From positions 1,736,001 through 1,800,000 of the forward strand of contig NZ_CP038159.1 of NCBI RefSeq assembly GCF_004526235.1: a stretch of DNA of 64,000 bases, read 5' to 3'. The notes beneath the pieces are model-generated. The model was not told the origin of the DNA, did not search any database, and was given only the letters and a program-made list of their open reading frames with translations. Positions 8,654 through 18,400 of this stretch are shown here, one piece after another. The DNA is from Sphingobacterium sp. CZ-2. GTDB lineage: Bacteria > Bacteroidota > Bacteroidia > Sphingobacteriales > Sphingobacteriaceae. The stretch's first letter is position 1, and every line of letters starts with the position of its first letter. The position numbers were made by a program, and so were the translations under genes.

Positions 8654-10042
8654 ATGGCACAAACTATTGCTGACAAATTCCTTAAAGATAGCTTGGAGAA
8701 ATCCTTTGATCTGAAACATCGTCAGATTATCAATACAGGAATTGATAAATATAATACCGCCTTTGAAAAAGGGAAAAGCAAATTTTTTGATCTGGAGAAT
8801 TCGAAATTAAAGGCTAACCTGATCAAATGGAAAGCTATTGAAAATCTGGATAAATACCTATTGGATTTTGAGTCGAATTTCACGGCAAATGGTGGAAAGG
8901 TAATCTGGGCAAACGATGTGAAGGAAGCCCAAGAGGAGATCTGGCGCATCATGGAATACCATAATGCCCAATCGGTCATCAAATCAAAATCGATGGCTAC
9001 CGAAGAAATCCACCTGAATGATTTTTTGGAGAAAAAAGGGATCGAGACGGTTGAAAGTGATCTAGGCGAGTATATCATCCAACAATTAGGTCATAAACCT
9101 TATCACTTCGTGACCCCTGCGATGCACCTTAGTTTGGAAGATATTGCAAAGGTCTACCACGAGAAATTTGATATGTCCTTGGAATCTTCAGCAGAAGAAT
9201 TGACCATGAAAACCCGTGAGATCATGCGGGAGAAATATACTAGCGCTGATATTGGTATCTCAGGTACCAACTTTTTAGTGGCAGATACCGGCAGTATAGC
9301 GATTACGGAGAATGAAGGAAATGCCAGGTTGACCACCACTTTTCCCAAAGTTCATATTGCGGTGGTTGGAATTGAAAAGGTATTACCAAGCATCAATGAC
9401 CTTGATTTATTTTGGCCATTATTGGCATCCCATGGAACTGGTCAGAACCTGACCGTTTATAATACTTTATTATCAGGCCCTAAAAAAGGAACCGAAAGAG
9501 ACGGACCAGAGGAGATGTATGTGATCCTCTTGGACAATGGTAGGACCAATGTATTGGAGCAGAAAGACCAGCGCCAAGGCTTATATTGTATACGTTGTGG
9601 TGCATGTTTGAATGTTTGTCCGATCTATCAGAACATTGGTGGCCATACCTATGAAACCACCTACCAGGGACCTATTGGTTCATTGATCTCTCCACACCTG
9701 AACGGCATGAAGGAATTTAAGCATTTGAGTTATGCTTCTTCGCTGTGTGGAAAGTGTACAGAGGTTTGTCCGGTAGGGATCGATATCCAAAAGATGTTGT
9801 TATTGAACCGCAGGGATTCCGTTCAGGAAGGCCTAGCTGCTCCGATGGAGGTTAGAGGCTGGAAGATGTTCACCTGGGCGATCCAAAAAAGAAAATGGAT
9901 TGATTTCTTTGGTGGAAAGATGAAGAATTTCTTTGTGCGTAATTTTTTCAAGAAAGCTTGGGGAGATCAAAGGGAACTGCCAAAGATTGCAGATAAATCC
10001 TTTGCGCAGCAATGGAAGGAAAAACAGAAGCACGAGAAGTAA
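8654..10042 (+). CDS. lutB: L-lactate oxidation iron-sulfur protein, LutB/LldF family
   Basis: LutB is the iron-sulfur subunit of the LutABC L-lactate oxidation complex. The 462-residue product has the LUD domain in its N-terminal two thirds. Two ferredoxin-type clusters lie at about residues 312 (CIRCGACLNVCP) and 363 (CGKCTEVCP). The lutA and lutC genes that usually accompany it are not adjacent: its neighbours are a terminator plus promoter upstream and a palindromic repeat downstream. The family assignment is firm, but the function without local partners is inferred from the family. Confidence 0.93.
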   Translation: MAQTIADKFLKDSLEKSFDLKHRQIINTGIDKYNTAFEKGKSKFFDLENSKLKANLIKWKAIENLDKYLLDFESNFTANGGKVIWANDVKEAQEEIWRIMEYHNAQSVIKSKSMATEEIHLNDFLEKKGIETVESDLGEYIIQQLGHKPYHFVTPAMHLSLEDIAKVYHEKFDMSLESSAEELTMKTREIMREKYTSADIGISGTNFLVADTGSIAITENEGNARLTTTFPKVHIAVVGIEKVLPSINDLDLFWPLLASHGTGQNLTVYNTLLSGPKKGTERDGPEEMYVILLDNGRTNVLEQKDQRQGLYCIRCGACLNVCPIYQNIGGHTYETTYQGPIGSLISPHLNGMKEFKHLSYASSLCGKCTEVCPVGIDIQKMLLLNRRDSVQEGLAAPMEVRGWKMFTWAIQKRKWIDFFGGKMKNFFVRNFFKKAWGDQRELPKIADKSFAQQWKEKQKHEK

Positions 10043-10064
10043 AAAGGGGGTTTGCTAAGATTTA

Positions 10065-10324
10065 CGTCATTGCGAGGAGGCACGACGAAGCAATCTTTGG
10101 ACTTTGTCATCCTGAATGCCCTTTGTCATCCTGAGCATCGTCGAAGGATCTGTACGGGTACTAGCGAAGAGATGCTTCGACTGCGCTCAGCATGACATGT
10201 GGGAAGATTGCTTCGTCGTACCTCCTCGCAATGACGAAGGGAGAAAGTTTGCTTCGTACCTCGCAATGACGAGAGGAGAAAGATTGCTTCGTTCCTCGCA
10301 ATGACGCTGGCCCTCGCAATGACG
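10065..10324. repeat. Composite palindromic repeat, locus A
   Basis: Outer arm CGTCATTGCGAGGAGGCACG starts at 10065. Two inner hairpins follow at 10128-10149 (stem triplet CCT/AGG) and 10172-10193 (GCT/AGC). The inverted outer arm occupies about 10205-10236, and further inverted outer arms or fragments extend to 10324. It fills the space between the convergent lutB and von Willebrand A genes. Short open frames here are by-products of the repeat. Confidence 0.92.
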
Positions 10325-10327
10325 GGA

Positions 10328-12169
10328 TTACCCCCCAGTATCCATCAAAGACTTACTATTCTCTGCCATCCTGATAAACTCTGCCCTATATCCCTCATCA
10401 TCTTTTCCTTTGGCAGCTTTTGCTCTAGCGATCAAACTGGCAAAACTCGCTTTTTGTTTAAATTCTGAATTACGAATCAACATCCCAAACTCCGCAACTG
10501 CGGTTGCAAACCTAAAATCTTCACTTGCTGCATCAATACCAACAGCCTTATCCGACACCACCACTTGCTGCAATTTGCTCACCTCACTTTTCGGATCCTT
10601 ATACCTGAACTTCACCGTAGCCAATTCGCCATTCAAAGCACCTGCTTTAGATTTTCCATTTTCCTGATATTTCAAGGGATCAACCGTTCCAATAGCCGAA
10701 CTCTTCACCCCTACCGGAACAATCTCATAGATCGCAGTGACCGCATGCCCTACTCCCATATCTCCTCCCAATTTCTGGTCATTATTAAAATCTTCAGCGG
10801 CCAATAACCTATTCTCATACCCCACCAATCGGTAAGCCTGCACATAAGCCGGATTGAATTCCACTTGGATCTTCACATCCTTCGCCACCGTGAACATCGT
10901 TCCACCAAATTCAGTGACCATGGCTTTTCTGGCTTCCGCAATATTATCAATATAAGCATAGTTACCATGACCTTTATTCGCCAAGATCTCCATCTTACTA
11001 TCCTTCAGGTTTCCCATACCATAGCCCAGAACGGTTAAATGCACACCACTCTCCCGCTCTCTGCTGATCAGGCTTTCCATATCCTCATCCGAAGATGCAC
11101 CCACATTGAAATCCCCATCAGTTGCCAATACAATACGGTTATTTCCATTCTTCAGAAAATTTTCCCGCGCTATATTATAGGCCATCTTAATTCCCGCGCC
11201 ACCAGCGGTTGAACCACCAGCTTCCAATTCATCGATCGCATTTTTAATGGTCATCTTCTGATCACCAGCAGTACTTTTTAATTTCAACCCAGCTGAACCC
11301 GCGTAGGTTACAATGGCTACCTTATCCTCTGGTCTTAATTGATCCACCAATAATTTTAGGGACGATTTCACCAATGGCAAACGATTATGTCCAAACATAG
11401 AACCAGACACATCAATCAAGAACACAAAGTTGGATGCTGGAAGCTTTTCTGTAGGCATATTTTTAGCTTTAAGTGCTATACGCATCAGTTTATGCTCTTT
11501 ATTCCATGGCGAAGTCGCCAACTCGGTAAAAATCTTTACTGGATCCCCATTGGTTGGGGCAGGCAGATTATATTGAAAATAGTTGATCATCTCCTCTACC
11601 CGTACCGCATCTTTCGGCGGCAGAGTTCCCGAATTGATCATCCTACGTACATTACTGTATGATGCGGCATCCACATCTACTGCAAAAGTGGATAAAGCTT
11701 CTTTCAGTGGTGAAATAAACTTATTCTCATCAATGTTTTGATAGGATTCTGATTGCACAGGACTTGGAATACCCCGAACCACCATCCCGGGATGGTGGGA
11801 TGCCACAACTGCCCCTACACGTTTTTGCGCTTTCACCTGCCCATATCCCATGACTGTTACTTCCTCTAACTGCATAGAACTCGCATCCATAAAAACCTCT
11901 AAATTCAATTTCTTGGCGATTTTTACGGTCTTGGTTTCAAATCCTAGGTAGGAAAACTCCAATACATCCCCTTTATCTGCCTGGATCTTAAAATACCCGT
12001 TCTTATCCGAGGTAGTGGCAAGGTTTTTCCCTTGTACCATAATCTGCACCCCAACAATGGGCTGTTTATTCGAATTATCCTTCACAAAGCCGGTAATTTC
12101 GGCTGCAATGGCTTGGCTCATACCTCCTAGGGCAAACAGCAAAGCGAAAACATATAGTAATCTTTTCAT
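10328..12169 (-). CDS. Secreted von Willebrand A domain protein (YfbK-like) with CarboxypepD_reg/SusC-like N-terminus
   Basis: I start it at ATG 12167-12169 (MKRLLYVFALLFALGG, a clear signal peptide ending AIAAE); the frame is open 13 codons further up without a better signal. Residues about 22-85 form a carboxypeptidase-D regulatory-like domain. Next comes a SusC-plug-like stretch (EEVTVMGYGQ, then GAVVASHHPGMVVRGIPSP at about 119-137). The vWA domain has a metal-site motif DVSGS at about residue 253. The C-terminal part (RFATAVAEFGMLIRNS) matches the YfbK-type domain DUF3520. The precise role is unknown. It is divergent from an ECF sigma/anti-sigma pair 95 bp away, suggesting a shared envelope-related unit. 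Confidence 0.9.
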   Translation of the reverse strand: MKRLLYVFALLFALGGMSQAIAAEITGFVKDNSNKQPIVGVQIMVQGKNLATTSDKNGYFKIQADKGDVLEFSYLGFETKTVKIAKKLNLEVFMDASSMQLEEVTVMGYGQVKAQKRVGAVVASHHPGMVVRGIPSPVQSESYQNIDENKFISPLKEALSTFAVDVDAASYSNVRRMINSGTLPPKDAVRVEEMINYFQYNLPAPTNGDPVKIFTELATSPWNKEHKLMRIALKAKNMPTEKLPASNFVFLIDVSGSMFGHNRLPLVKSSLKLLVDQLRPEDKVAIVTYAGSAGLKLKSTAGDQKMTIKNAIDELEAGGSTAGGAGIKMAYNIARENFLKNGNNRIVLATDGDFNVGASSDEDMESLISRERESGVHLTVLGYGMGNLKDSKMEILANKGHGNYAYIDNIAEARKAMVTEFGGTMFTVAKDVKIQVEFNPAYVQAYRLVGYENRLLAAEDFNNDQKLGGDMGVGHAVTAIYEIVPVGVKSSAIGTVDPLKYQENGKSKAGALNGELATVKFRYKDPKSEVSKLQQVVVSDKAVGIDAASEDFRFATAVAEFGMLIRNSEFKQKASFASLIARAKAAKGKDDEGYRAEFIRMAENSKSLMDTGG

Positions 12170-12264
12170 AGCGCGTTGATTTTTGACAAGGGATGCAGAA
12201 AAAAACAAATTTCCATAAACGAGAAAAAAAAATTAATTTTCAGCTTTTATAAAGCCGTAGCATT

Positions 12265-12825
12265 TTGTCGAAACAGACCATCCATACCGATGAGGAACTG
12301 CTCCAAGCCTTTCTGCAAGCTGGAGAACTTACCTATTTAGGTGAGCTGTTTCAACGGCACAGCGAAATGCTATACTATGTATGCCTCCGATACTTCAAAG
12401 AACCGGAAAGAAGCCGGGACGCCGTTATGCAGATTTTCGAAGAACTGATCGAAAAGGTAAAGAAACAGGATATCCAAGATTTTCCACGTTGGTTATATGT
12501 TGTTGGCAAGAACCATTGCCTGATGGCCCTGCGTTCTGCAAAAAATAAAATGGAAATTGTTACAGACAGTTTTGTGGAATTTGGGGTAAACCTGCATCAG
12601 GAGGAAAACTATCAGGACAAGGAAGAGCAACTTTCCCAATTGGAACGTTGTATCGAGGTGCTGATCGATAAACAAAAACAGAGTATTCAACTCTTCTTTA
12701 TAGAACAGAAGTGCTATAAAGAGGTTTCAGAAATAACAGGCTATAGCTTGAATGATGTAAAGAGTTATATTCAGAACGGGAAGCGCAATCTGAAGAACTG
12801 CATGGAAAGGAGTGGAAATGAATAA
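12265..12825 (+). CDS. ECF-type RNA polymerase sigma factor
   Basis: The 186-residue product has a sigma-2-like region (about 10-100, with YVCLRYFKEPERSRDAVMQI and WLYVVGKNHCL). A sigma-4-like helix-turn-helix follows near the C-terminus (QKCYKEVSEITGYSLNDVKS). The only suitable start is the TTG at 12265; no upstream ATG is in frame. Its 3' end overlaps the anti-sigma-like gene, the usual arrangement for a sigma factor and its regulator. Targets cannot be read from the sequence; the divergent vWA gene is the obvious candidate. Confidence 0.88.
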   Translation: MSKQTIHTDEELLQAFLQAGELTYLGELFQRHSEMLYYVCLRYFKEPERSRDAVMQIFEELIEKVKKQDIQDFPRWLYVVGKNHCLMALRSAKNKMEIVTDSFVEFGVNLHQEENYQDKEEQLSQLERCIEVLIDKQKQSIQLFFIEQKCYKEVSEITGYSLNDVKSYIQNGKRNLKNCMERSGNE

Positions 12826-14095
12826 TCATTTTGATATTGCTTATTTAAGGAAATATGTAAACGGGGAACTGAGTCCTTCGGAGATGTATGCCCTTGAAAA
12901 GGCATCCCATCAGGATGAATTCTTGATGGACATCATCCTTGGTTTGGAGCAGGAGAAGGCACTGGGCGAATCTGAATTGCTGGATAAAAAGGATCTTGAT
13001 TCTGCTATTTATGAACGTACGCATCCGAAGAAGATCCAAAAAATGGGTTATATACGTTGGATATCTATCGCAGCTGCCTTGGTATTGGCATTTGGGATTG
13101 GTCTTACCTGGTATCTAAATCGTGATGTGGAGCAGGAAACAATGGAGGAAAGCATTGCCGCGGCAGATCAGGCGGCACCGATGGATAGCCCTACGAATGT
13201 AGCTCCGATAGATAGTTTGGCGGATGAATTGTTCGAGCCTGAACAGGAAATAGCCATGCTGGAAAAGAAAGCGCCTCAAAGGCGGGCATCTAAAGATGCT
13301 GTTGTAGAAATTCAGCGGCCGAAATTGAGATTTCCAGATGCACCAGTGGCTACAGAGGCAGATCGGATGGGTTTTGGAAGATGGCGGGATACGTCTTATG
13401 ATTTCCGGAATGAGGATATGATTGTGGATAATAGGATTGCAGGAAAAGTTTCGGGGGTACAAACTGATAATCAAATTGTTATCCGGGGAATCAATAGTAT
13501 AGCGAAGAAGGAAACTATTACTGGAGCTGTTGCGCGGGTTGGTTCTGCCCAGGACAAAAAGACCATCGTAACGGGATTGGTGTTGGATCAGGTTTCAGGG
13601 AGACCATTGGATCATGTGACGGTTAGGGATGTTCAAACGAATGAAATTGCCATTACAGATTCTTCTGGTCAATATATTATGCCTTTGTCGGCAAATAGCC
13701 AAGAATTGGAATTGATTTCTTTAGGATATGAGAGTAAGCGTATAATCGCAAGTAATAATAAGGTGGTACAGCTGGCCCCATCGAATCAGAGTTTGGATGA
13801 GGTTGTTGTTGTTGGAGTAAGTGGTAGAGCGAGAAAAACAAAATCAGAGCCTTTGGCGGGTTGGTCGGCTTTTAGGAAATACCTAGAGGATCAGACTGGT
13901 CAATCTTTATTGGGTAAAGGGGCTGTGACCTTGGTGTTTGATGTTTCTAATGCGGGAAGGCCGGTGGAAATACAGGTTAAGAAATCTAGTAATGCGGTGT
14001 TGAACCAGAGGGCTATTCAGATTATCTCGAACGGCCCGGATTGGAGCTTGGGTAATGATGGGAAGAAGGTAGAGGTTAAGGTGGAGTTTAGGTAG
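12818..14095 (+). CDS. Membrane anti-sigma-like protein with SusC-like fragment and TonB-C-like end
   Basis: The start is ATG 12818-12820, with a good ribosome site (GGAAAGGAG at 12804-12812) and an 8-bp overlap with the sigma gene; a GTG six bases earlier is less likely. The N-terminal 75 residues are cytoplasmic and anti-sigma-like. One membrane segment (IRWISIAAALVLAFGIGLTW) sits near residues 80-99. After an acidic linker comes a stretch like a SusC plug (AGKVSGVQ, then IVIRGINSI, about 207-228). A carboxypeptidase-D regulatory-like domain (about 245-325) and VDEVVVVGVSG-type linker follow, and the last 60 residues resemble a TonB C-terminal domain. It likely senses an envelope signal and restrains the sigma factor. 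Confidence 0.8.
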   Translation: MNNHFDIAYLRKYVNGELSPSEMYALEKASHQDEFLMDIILGLEQEKALGESELLDKKDLDSAIYERTHPKKIQKMGYIRWISIAAALVLAFGIGLTWYLNRDVEQETMEESIAAADQAAPMDSPTNVAPIDSLADELFEPEQEIAMLEKKAPQRRASKDAVVEIQRPKLRFPDAPVATEADRMGFGRWRDTSYDFRNEDMIVDNRIAGKVSGVQTDNQIVIRGINSIAKKETITGAVARVGSAQDKKTIVTGLVLDQVSGRPLDHVTVRDVQTNEIAITDSSGQYIMPLSANSQELELISLGYESKRIIASNNKVVQLAPSNQSLDEVVVVGVSGRARKTKSEPLAGWSAFRKYLEDQTGQSLLGKGAVTLVFDVSNAGRPVEIQVKKSSNAVLNQRAIQIISNGPDWSLGNDGKKVEVKVEFR

Positions 14096-14122
14096 TTTTT
14101 GCAGACTTTGCGAGAGCTTTTC

Positions 14123-14304
14123 GCGTCATTGCGAGAACTTCGTCATTGCGAGGAGGCACGACGAAGCAATCTTTAGCCATGTCATGGTGAGCGTAGTCGA
14201 ACCATCTATTCGTGTACTACCGTACAGATCCTTCGACTTCTCTAAGGATGACATTGGGCGCCGCATATCGAAAGATTGCTTCGTCGTGCCTCCTCGCAAT
14301 GACG
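14123..14304. repeat. Composite palindromic repeat, locus B
   Basis: An extra outer-arm fragment is at 14123-14138, and a full outer arm starts at 14141. Inner hairpins lie at 14184-14205 (stem triplet GGT/ACC) and 14228-14249 (CCT/AGG), and the inverted outer arm at about 14271-14304. It lies between the convergent anti-sigma-like gene and tsaD. Confidence 0.92.
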
Positions 14305-14351
14305 GGTAAAGTTCAAAGACGTATAGTTCCTCACGATAACCAGATTAAAAC

Positions 14352-15353
14352 CTATACATGCATCCTTGCCAATGGCGCTATATCCTGCCCTACAAAATCC
14401 TTTTTCAAAAACTTCTGATAACCCGCTATCGCAATCATTGCTGCATTATCCGTACAATACTCAAACTTCGGAATAAACACCTTCCAACCATACTTCTCAC
14501 CCATTTCCAACAAGCCCTTCCTCAACCCCGAATTCGCAGAAACACCACCCGCAATAGCAATCTCCTTCACTCCTGTTTCCTTCGCCGCCTTCTTCAATTT
14601 ATTCAACAAAATAGAAACAATCCTACTCTGCACGGATGCACATAGATCATCCATTCGCTCCTCCAAAAAACGAGGATCCTTCTTCAACTCTCCCTGAACC
14701 AAATAAAGTATCGCCGTCTTCAGACCCGAGAAACTAAAATTCAAGTCCGGAATCTGAGGCTCCGGTAATTTAAAAGCCTCCGGATTTCCATTTTGTGCAT
14801 GTTTATCGATCAATGGTCCACCAGGATAAGGCAGATCCAATATCTTCGCTGTTTTATCAAAAGCTTCTCCAGCAGCATCATCCAGGGTCTCCCCCAACAA
14901 TGCCATTTCAAAATAATCCTTTACCAGCACGATCTGCGTATGTCCACCAGAAACCGTTAAACATAAGAACGGAAAATTAGGCTTAGGATCATCAATAAAA
15001 TGCGCTAGAATATGTGCCTGCATATGGTTCACCTCGATCAAAGGAATATTCATCGCCAAGGCAAAAGACTTCGAAAAGGAGGTTCCTACCAATAAAGAGC
15101 CTAAAAGTCCAGGTCCACGCGTAAATGCTACTGCATCTATCTCATTTTTATGTATTTTTGCCTCAGCAATAGCTTGATCTACCGTAGGGATGATATTCTG
15201 CTGATGTGCTCGGGAGGCTAACTCCGGAACCACACCACCATATTTCGCATGTACTGCTTGACCAGCTATAATATTTGCCTTAATTTCGCCGTCTATACAA
15301 ATAGAGGCCGAAGTTTCATCACATGAAGATTCTATTCCGAGTATGATGGCCAT
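14352..15353 (-). CDS. tsaD: tRNA N6-adenosine threonylcarbamoyltransferase TsaD
   Basis: Catalytic subunit of the complex that makes t6A37 in tRNAs decoding ANN codons. The 333-residue product has the ASKHA fold: GIESSCDETS at the N-terminus, the metal-binding NHMQAH motif near residue 110, TVSGGHTQIVLV, and AIAGGVSANSGLR towards the C-terminus. The ATG at 15351-15353 is the natural start. It is divergent from tamB, an arrangement common in Bacteroidota. Confidence 0.97.
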   Translation of the reverse strand: MAIILGIESSCDETSASICIDGEIKANIIAGQAVHAKYGGVVPELASRAHQQNIIPTVDQAIAEAKIHKNEIDAVAFTRGPGLLGSLLVGTSFSKSFALAMNIPLIEVNHMQAHILAHFIDDPKPNFPFLCLTVSGGHTQIVLVKDYFEMALLGETLDDAAGEAFDKTAKILDLPYPGGPLIDKHAQNGNPEAFKLPEPQIPDLNFSFSGLKTAILYLVQGELKKDPRFLEERMDDLCASVQSRIVSILLNKLKKAAKETGVKEIAIAGGVSANSGLRKGLLEMGEKYGWKVFIPKFEYCTDNAAMIAIAGYQKFLKKDFVGQDIAPLARMHV

Positions 15354-15379
15354 TTTGAGAGAGTAATTTAAATAAAGTA

Positions 15380-15387
15380 CAAAAGTA
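15380..15387 (-). promoter_or_regulatory. Predicted tsaD promoter, -7 element
   Basis: TACTTTTG on the minus strand matches TAnnTTTG exactly and lies 26 bp before the tsaD ATG. No clear -33 TTTG is seen at the right distance. Confidence 0.5.
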
Positions 15388-15410
15388 TCAAAAAAATACT
15401 GAAAATAACG

Positions 15411-18400
15411 TTGATTTGCCTGCTCAGCATCCTTGCATTGCTGTCGATCGTGTTATTCTCGCTTCAGTTCTCTTCCGTGCAGACCTATGTGAGCCATAAG
15501 GTCGCCAATTACCTGTCCAAAGAGTTAAAAGCTGATGTTAAGGTGGAACGTGTATATTTCCGACCATTTTCAGAACTCACCCTTACTGGATTTCAGATTT
15601 CCGATCAATCGGGCAAGCCATTGCTTTCTGCCAAAGAACTGCATGCCAACCTCATGCTTCGCAAGATTTTGGAAAACAAGATCACCATTGAGGAAATCAG
15701 TATCGAGGAAGCAAAAGCCAACCTGCATTTCTATAAAGACAGTTCAAATTTTAAGTTTTTGGTCGATTATTTCGCCCCCAAGAAAAAGAAAGAAGGAAAA
15801 CAGAGCAAGCCTTTGCAACTGCAACTGGATAATATTGTGCTCAAGAACAACCAGATCAAACTGGTCAACCATCGATTCAAACACCATAACCGAGGGGTTG
15901 ATTTTTCCGATCTGGACATCATCAACCTTTCTGGCGCGATCAATGAGATCAAATTTGATACCCTAGGTTTTGAGGCTAATTTAAGAGCATTAACCCTGAA
16001 AGAAAAATCAGGTTTTCACCTGAAGGAACTCACTGCGCAGACGAAGATCAGCTCCACCTCCATGGAATTTGATGATCTGAAACTCATCAGCAACAACTCC
16101 TCCTTAAGCCGCTATTTAAAATTCACTTATTCCAAATTTGCTGATTTCGGCGATTTCATCAATAAAGTGCAGATTGAAAGCACCTTGGAAGATGTTTTTG
16201 TGGATTCCAGGGATATAGAATATTTTGCGCCTGACCTGAAGTTCGTCAAGTTCAAAACCCATATCATCCAGGCCAAGGTGGATGGAACCGTAGCGGAATT
16301 ATACGCCAGCGATGCCCATCTGAAAACCGGAAAGGAAACGGAACTAAAGGGCGATTTCAGTATCAAGGGCTTACCCGATATCAACAGGACCATTTTTGAT
16401 TTTGACCTGGAAAAACTGAACAGTTCAGCCAAGGATGTGGAACTCTTGGTGCCCCAATTGGCCAACCGTTCCGCTTTCAAGCTACCTGAACAATTACATG
16501 CCTTAGGACATCTACAGTTTGCCGGAACTTTCAAAGGGCTTTACAACCTGTTTGATGTGGAAGGTAACTTCCAAACTGCCTTAGGCGATATCATTGCCAA
16601 GACAAACATCAACCTTAAACAAGGCATACAATATCAAGGTCAACTCCAAAGCCCAGATTTTCAATTAGGTAAACTTTTGGGATCTAATAGCTTGAGACAA
16701 ACCGGAATGGATTTCGATTTTCAAGGTAAAGGTCTGGAATTGGATCAATTGGAACTGAATCTGGCAGGAGATTTAAAAAACTTCCAGTTTGAGAATTACC
16801 AATATGATAGCCTATTCGTCAATGCGACCTTAGCGAACAGCATTATCCAAGCAGTTGGGGATATTAAAGATCCCCAGATCAGGTTGAGTTACGATGCTTC
16901 TATAGACCTTCAGCAACCGCAAATTTCTTACGACATTTACGCTGATATCGAACAGGTCAACCTGAAGAAAATGGGGCTGGTTAAAAAAGACAGCATCCTG
17001 ATCTATAATACTAGCATCCACACTCAATTAAAAGGAAACAACCTGAACAATCTGGTGGGCGACCTTTATAGCGACCAGATCAATATGGAAACCAGTAAGG
17101 GCGAGTTTTCCATCAATGATGTTTATTTTTCGGCACAGGGTAATGAAAAGGACAGGCTTTTCAGTTTGAAGTCCAATGTGGCGGATGCGGAGATGCGCGG
17201 CTTGATCGATCTGAATACCATTGTTCCCTATTTTAAAGCCTTGGCGATGCGTTATGCACCAGCAATCGGCTTCGATCTGGAACCTTATAACCCCCAGATA
17301 TTTGATCTGGAGTTCAACATTAAATCCTTTGAACCTGTGTCTGCGTTCTTGGACCCCAACCTGACCTTAGAAGATGGTGCTTATTTAGAAGCCCATTTTT
17401 CTTCGGAGGATTATACCGCTAAATTCCATGCTTTTAGTCCTTTGGTCAAATACAAAGGCATCAACCTGCAAAACCTAAATCTGCAGGAAAATGCGGATCA
17501 AGAGGCCTTTTCTCTTGACCTCAAGGCAGATCGGCTGTTTTTAAATGATAGTCTATATGTAAATAATATCGAGATCAACAATGTACTGGCAAAAGACAGC
17601 CTGATGTTCTCGGTCAATGCGGCAAATGAAACCGATGTAAATTACCTGCGATTGAATGGGAATATCCATTTTGCGCATAACAAACCCGCATACATCAAGT
17701 TCAATGAATCGACCATTGTGGTCAATAATGATCCTTGGGAATTCAACAAAGATGCAGAAATGCGTGTTTCTAAGGGGAAATTTTACCTGCAGAACCTGAA
17801 GGCCAGCCAGGGCAAGCAATTGTTGACCTTTAACGGGGTATTGTCCAATGAGGATGATAAATTGGATGTGGCTTTCAACCATTTCAACCTAAATTCCTTG
17901 GAAAGTATTCTTGCTCCTATGGGCATTCAGTTAAGTGGAGAGCTGAACGGAAATATTGAAGTGAATTCTATTTTCAGAAAACCATATCTATCTGCGGATG
18001 TAAGTACTACCCCTTTAGTTTATAATAAAATCCCCATCGGGCATTTGAAATTATTGGCGGATTATGTACCGGAATCCAAAGTAGCCAATTTAGATCTCCA
18101 ATTATTGGATGAACTGAACCGAGGGCTTACTTTGAAAGGAACCTATCAAGTGGATGAGGGTGATCAGGAATTAAATCTGAAGGGCGATCTTAAGGAAGCA
18201 GAATTGATTTTGCTGCAACCTTTCGTCCGCAACCTGGCTTCTAATCTGGAAGGTAGGATCAATGCTGATATCCAGATCAATGGCACCCTGAAGAATCCAT
18301 TGTTCAACGGAACGGCCAAGATTCAGAACGCATCGTTCAATGTGAATTACCTGAAAACGGCGTATAACTTCAGTAACCAGACGGCATTGGTAGACAAGAA

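Noticed and set aside
10116..10304. Open frame of 62 codons within palindrome locus A
   Set aside because: It is made wholly of repeat sequence and has no separate start signal or protein-like composition. Similar frames occur at 14212-14418, 45941-46194 and 53100-53166.
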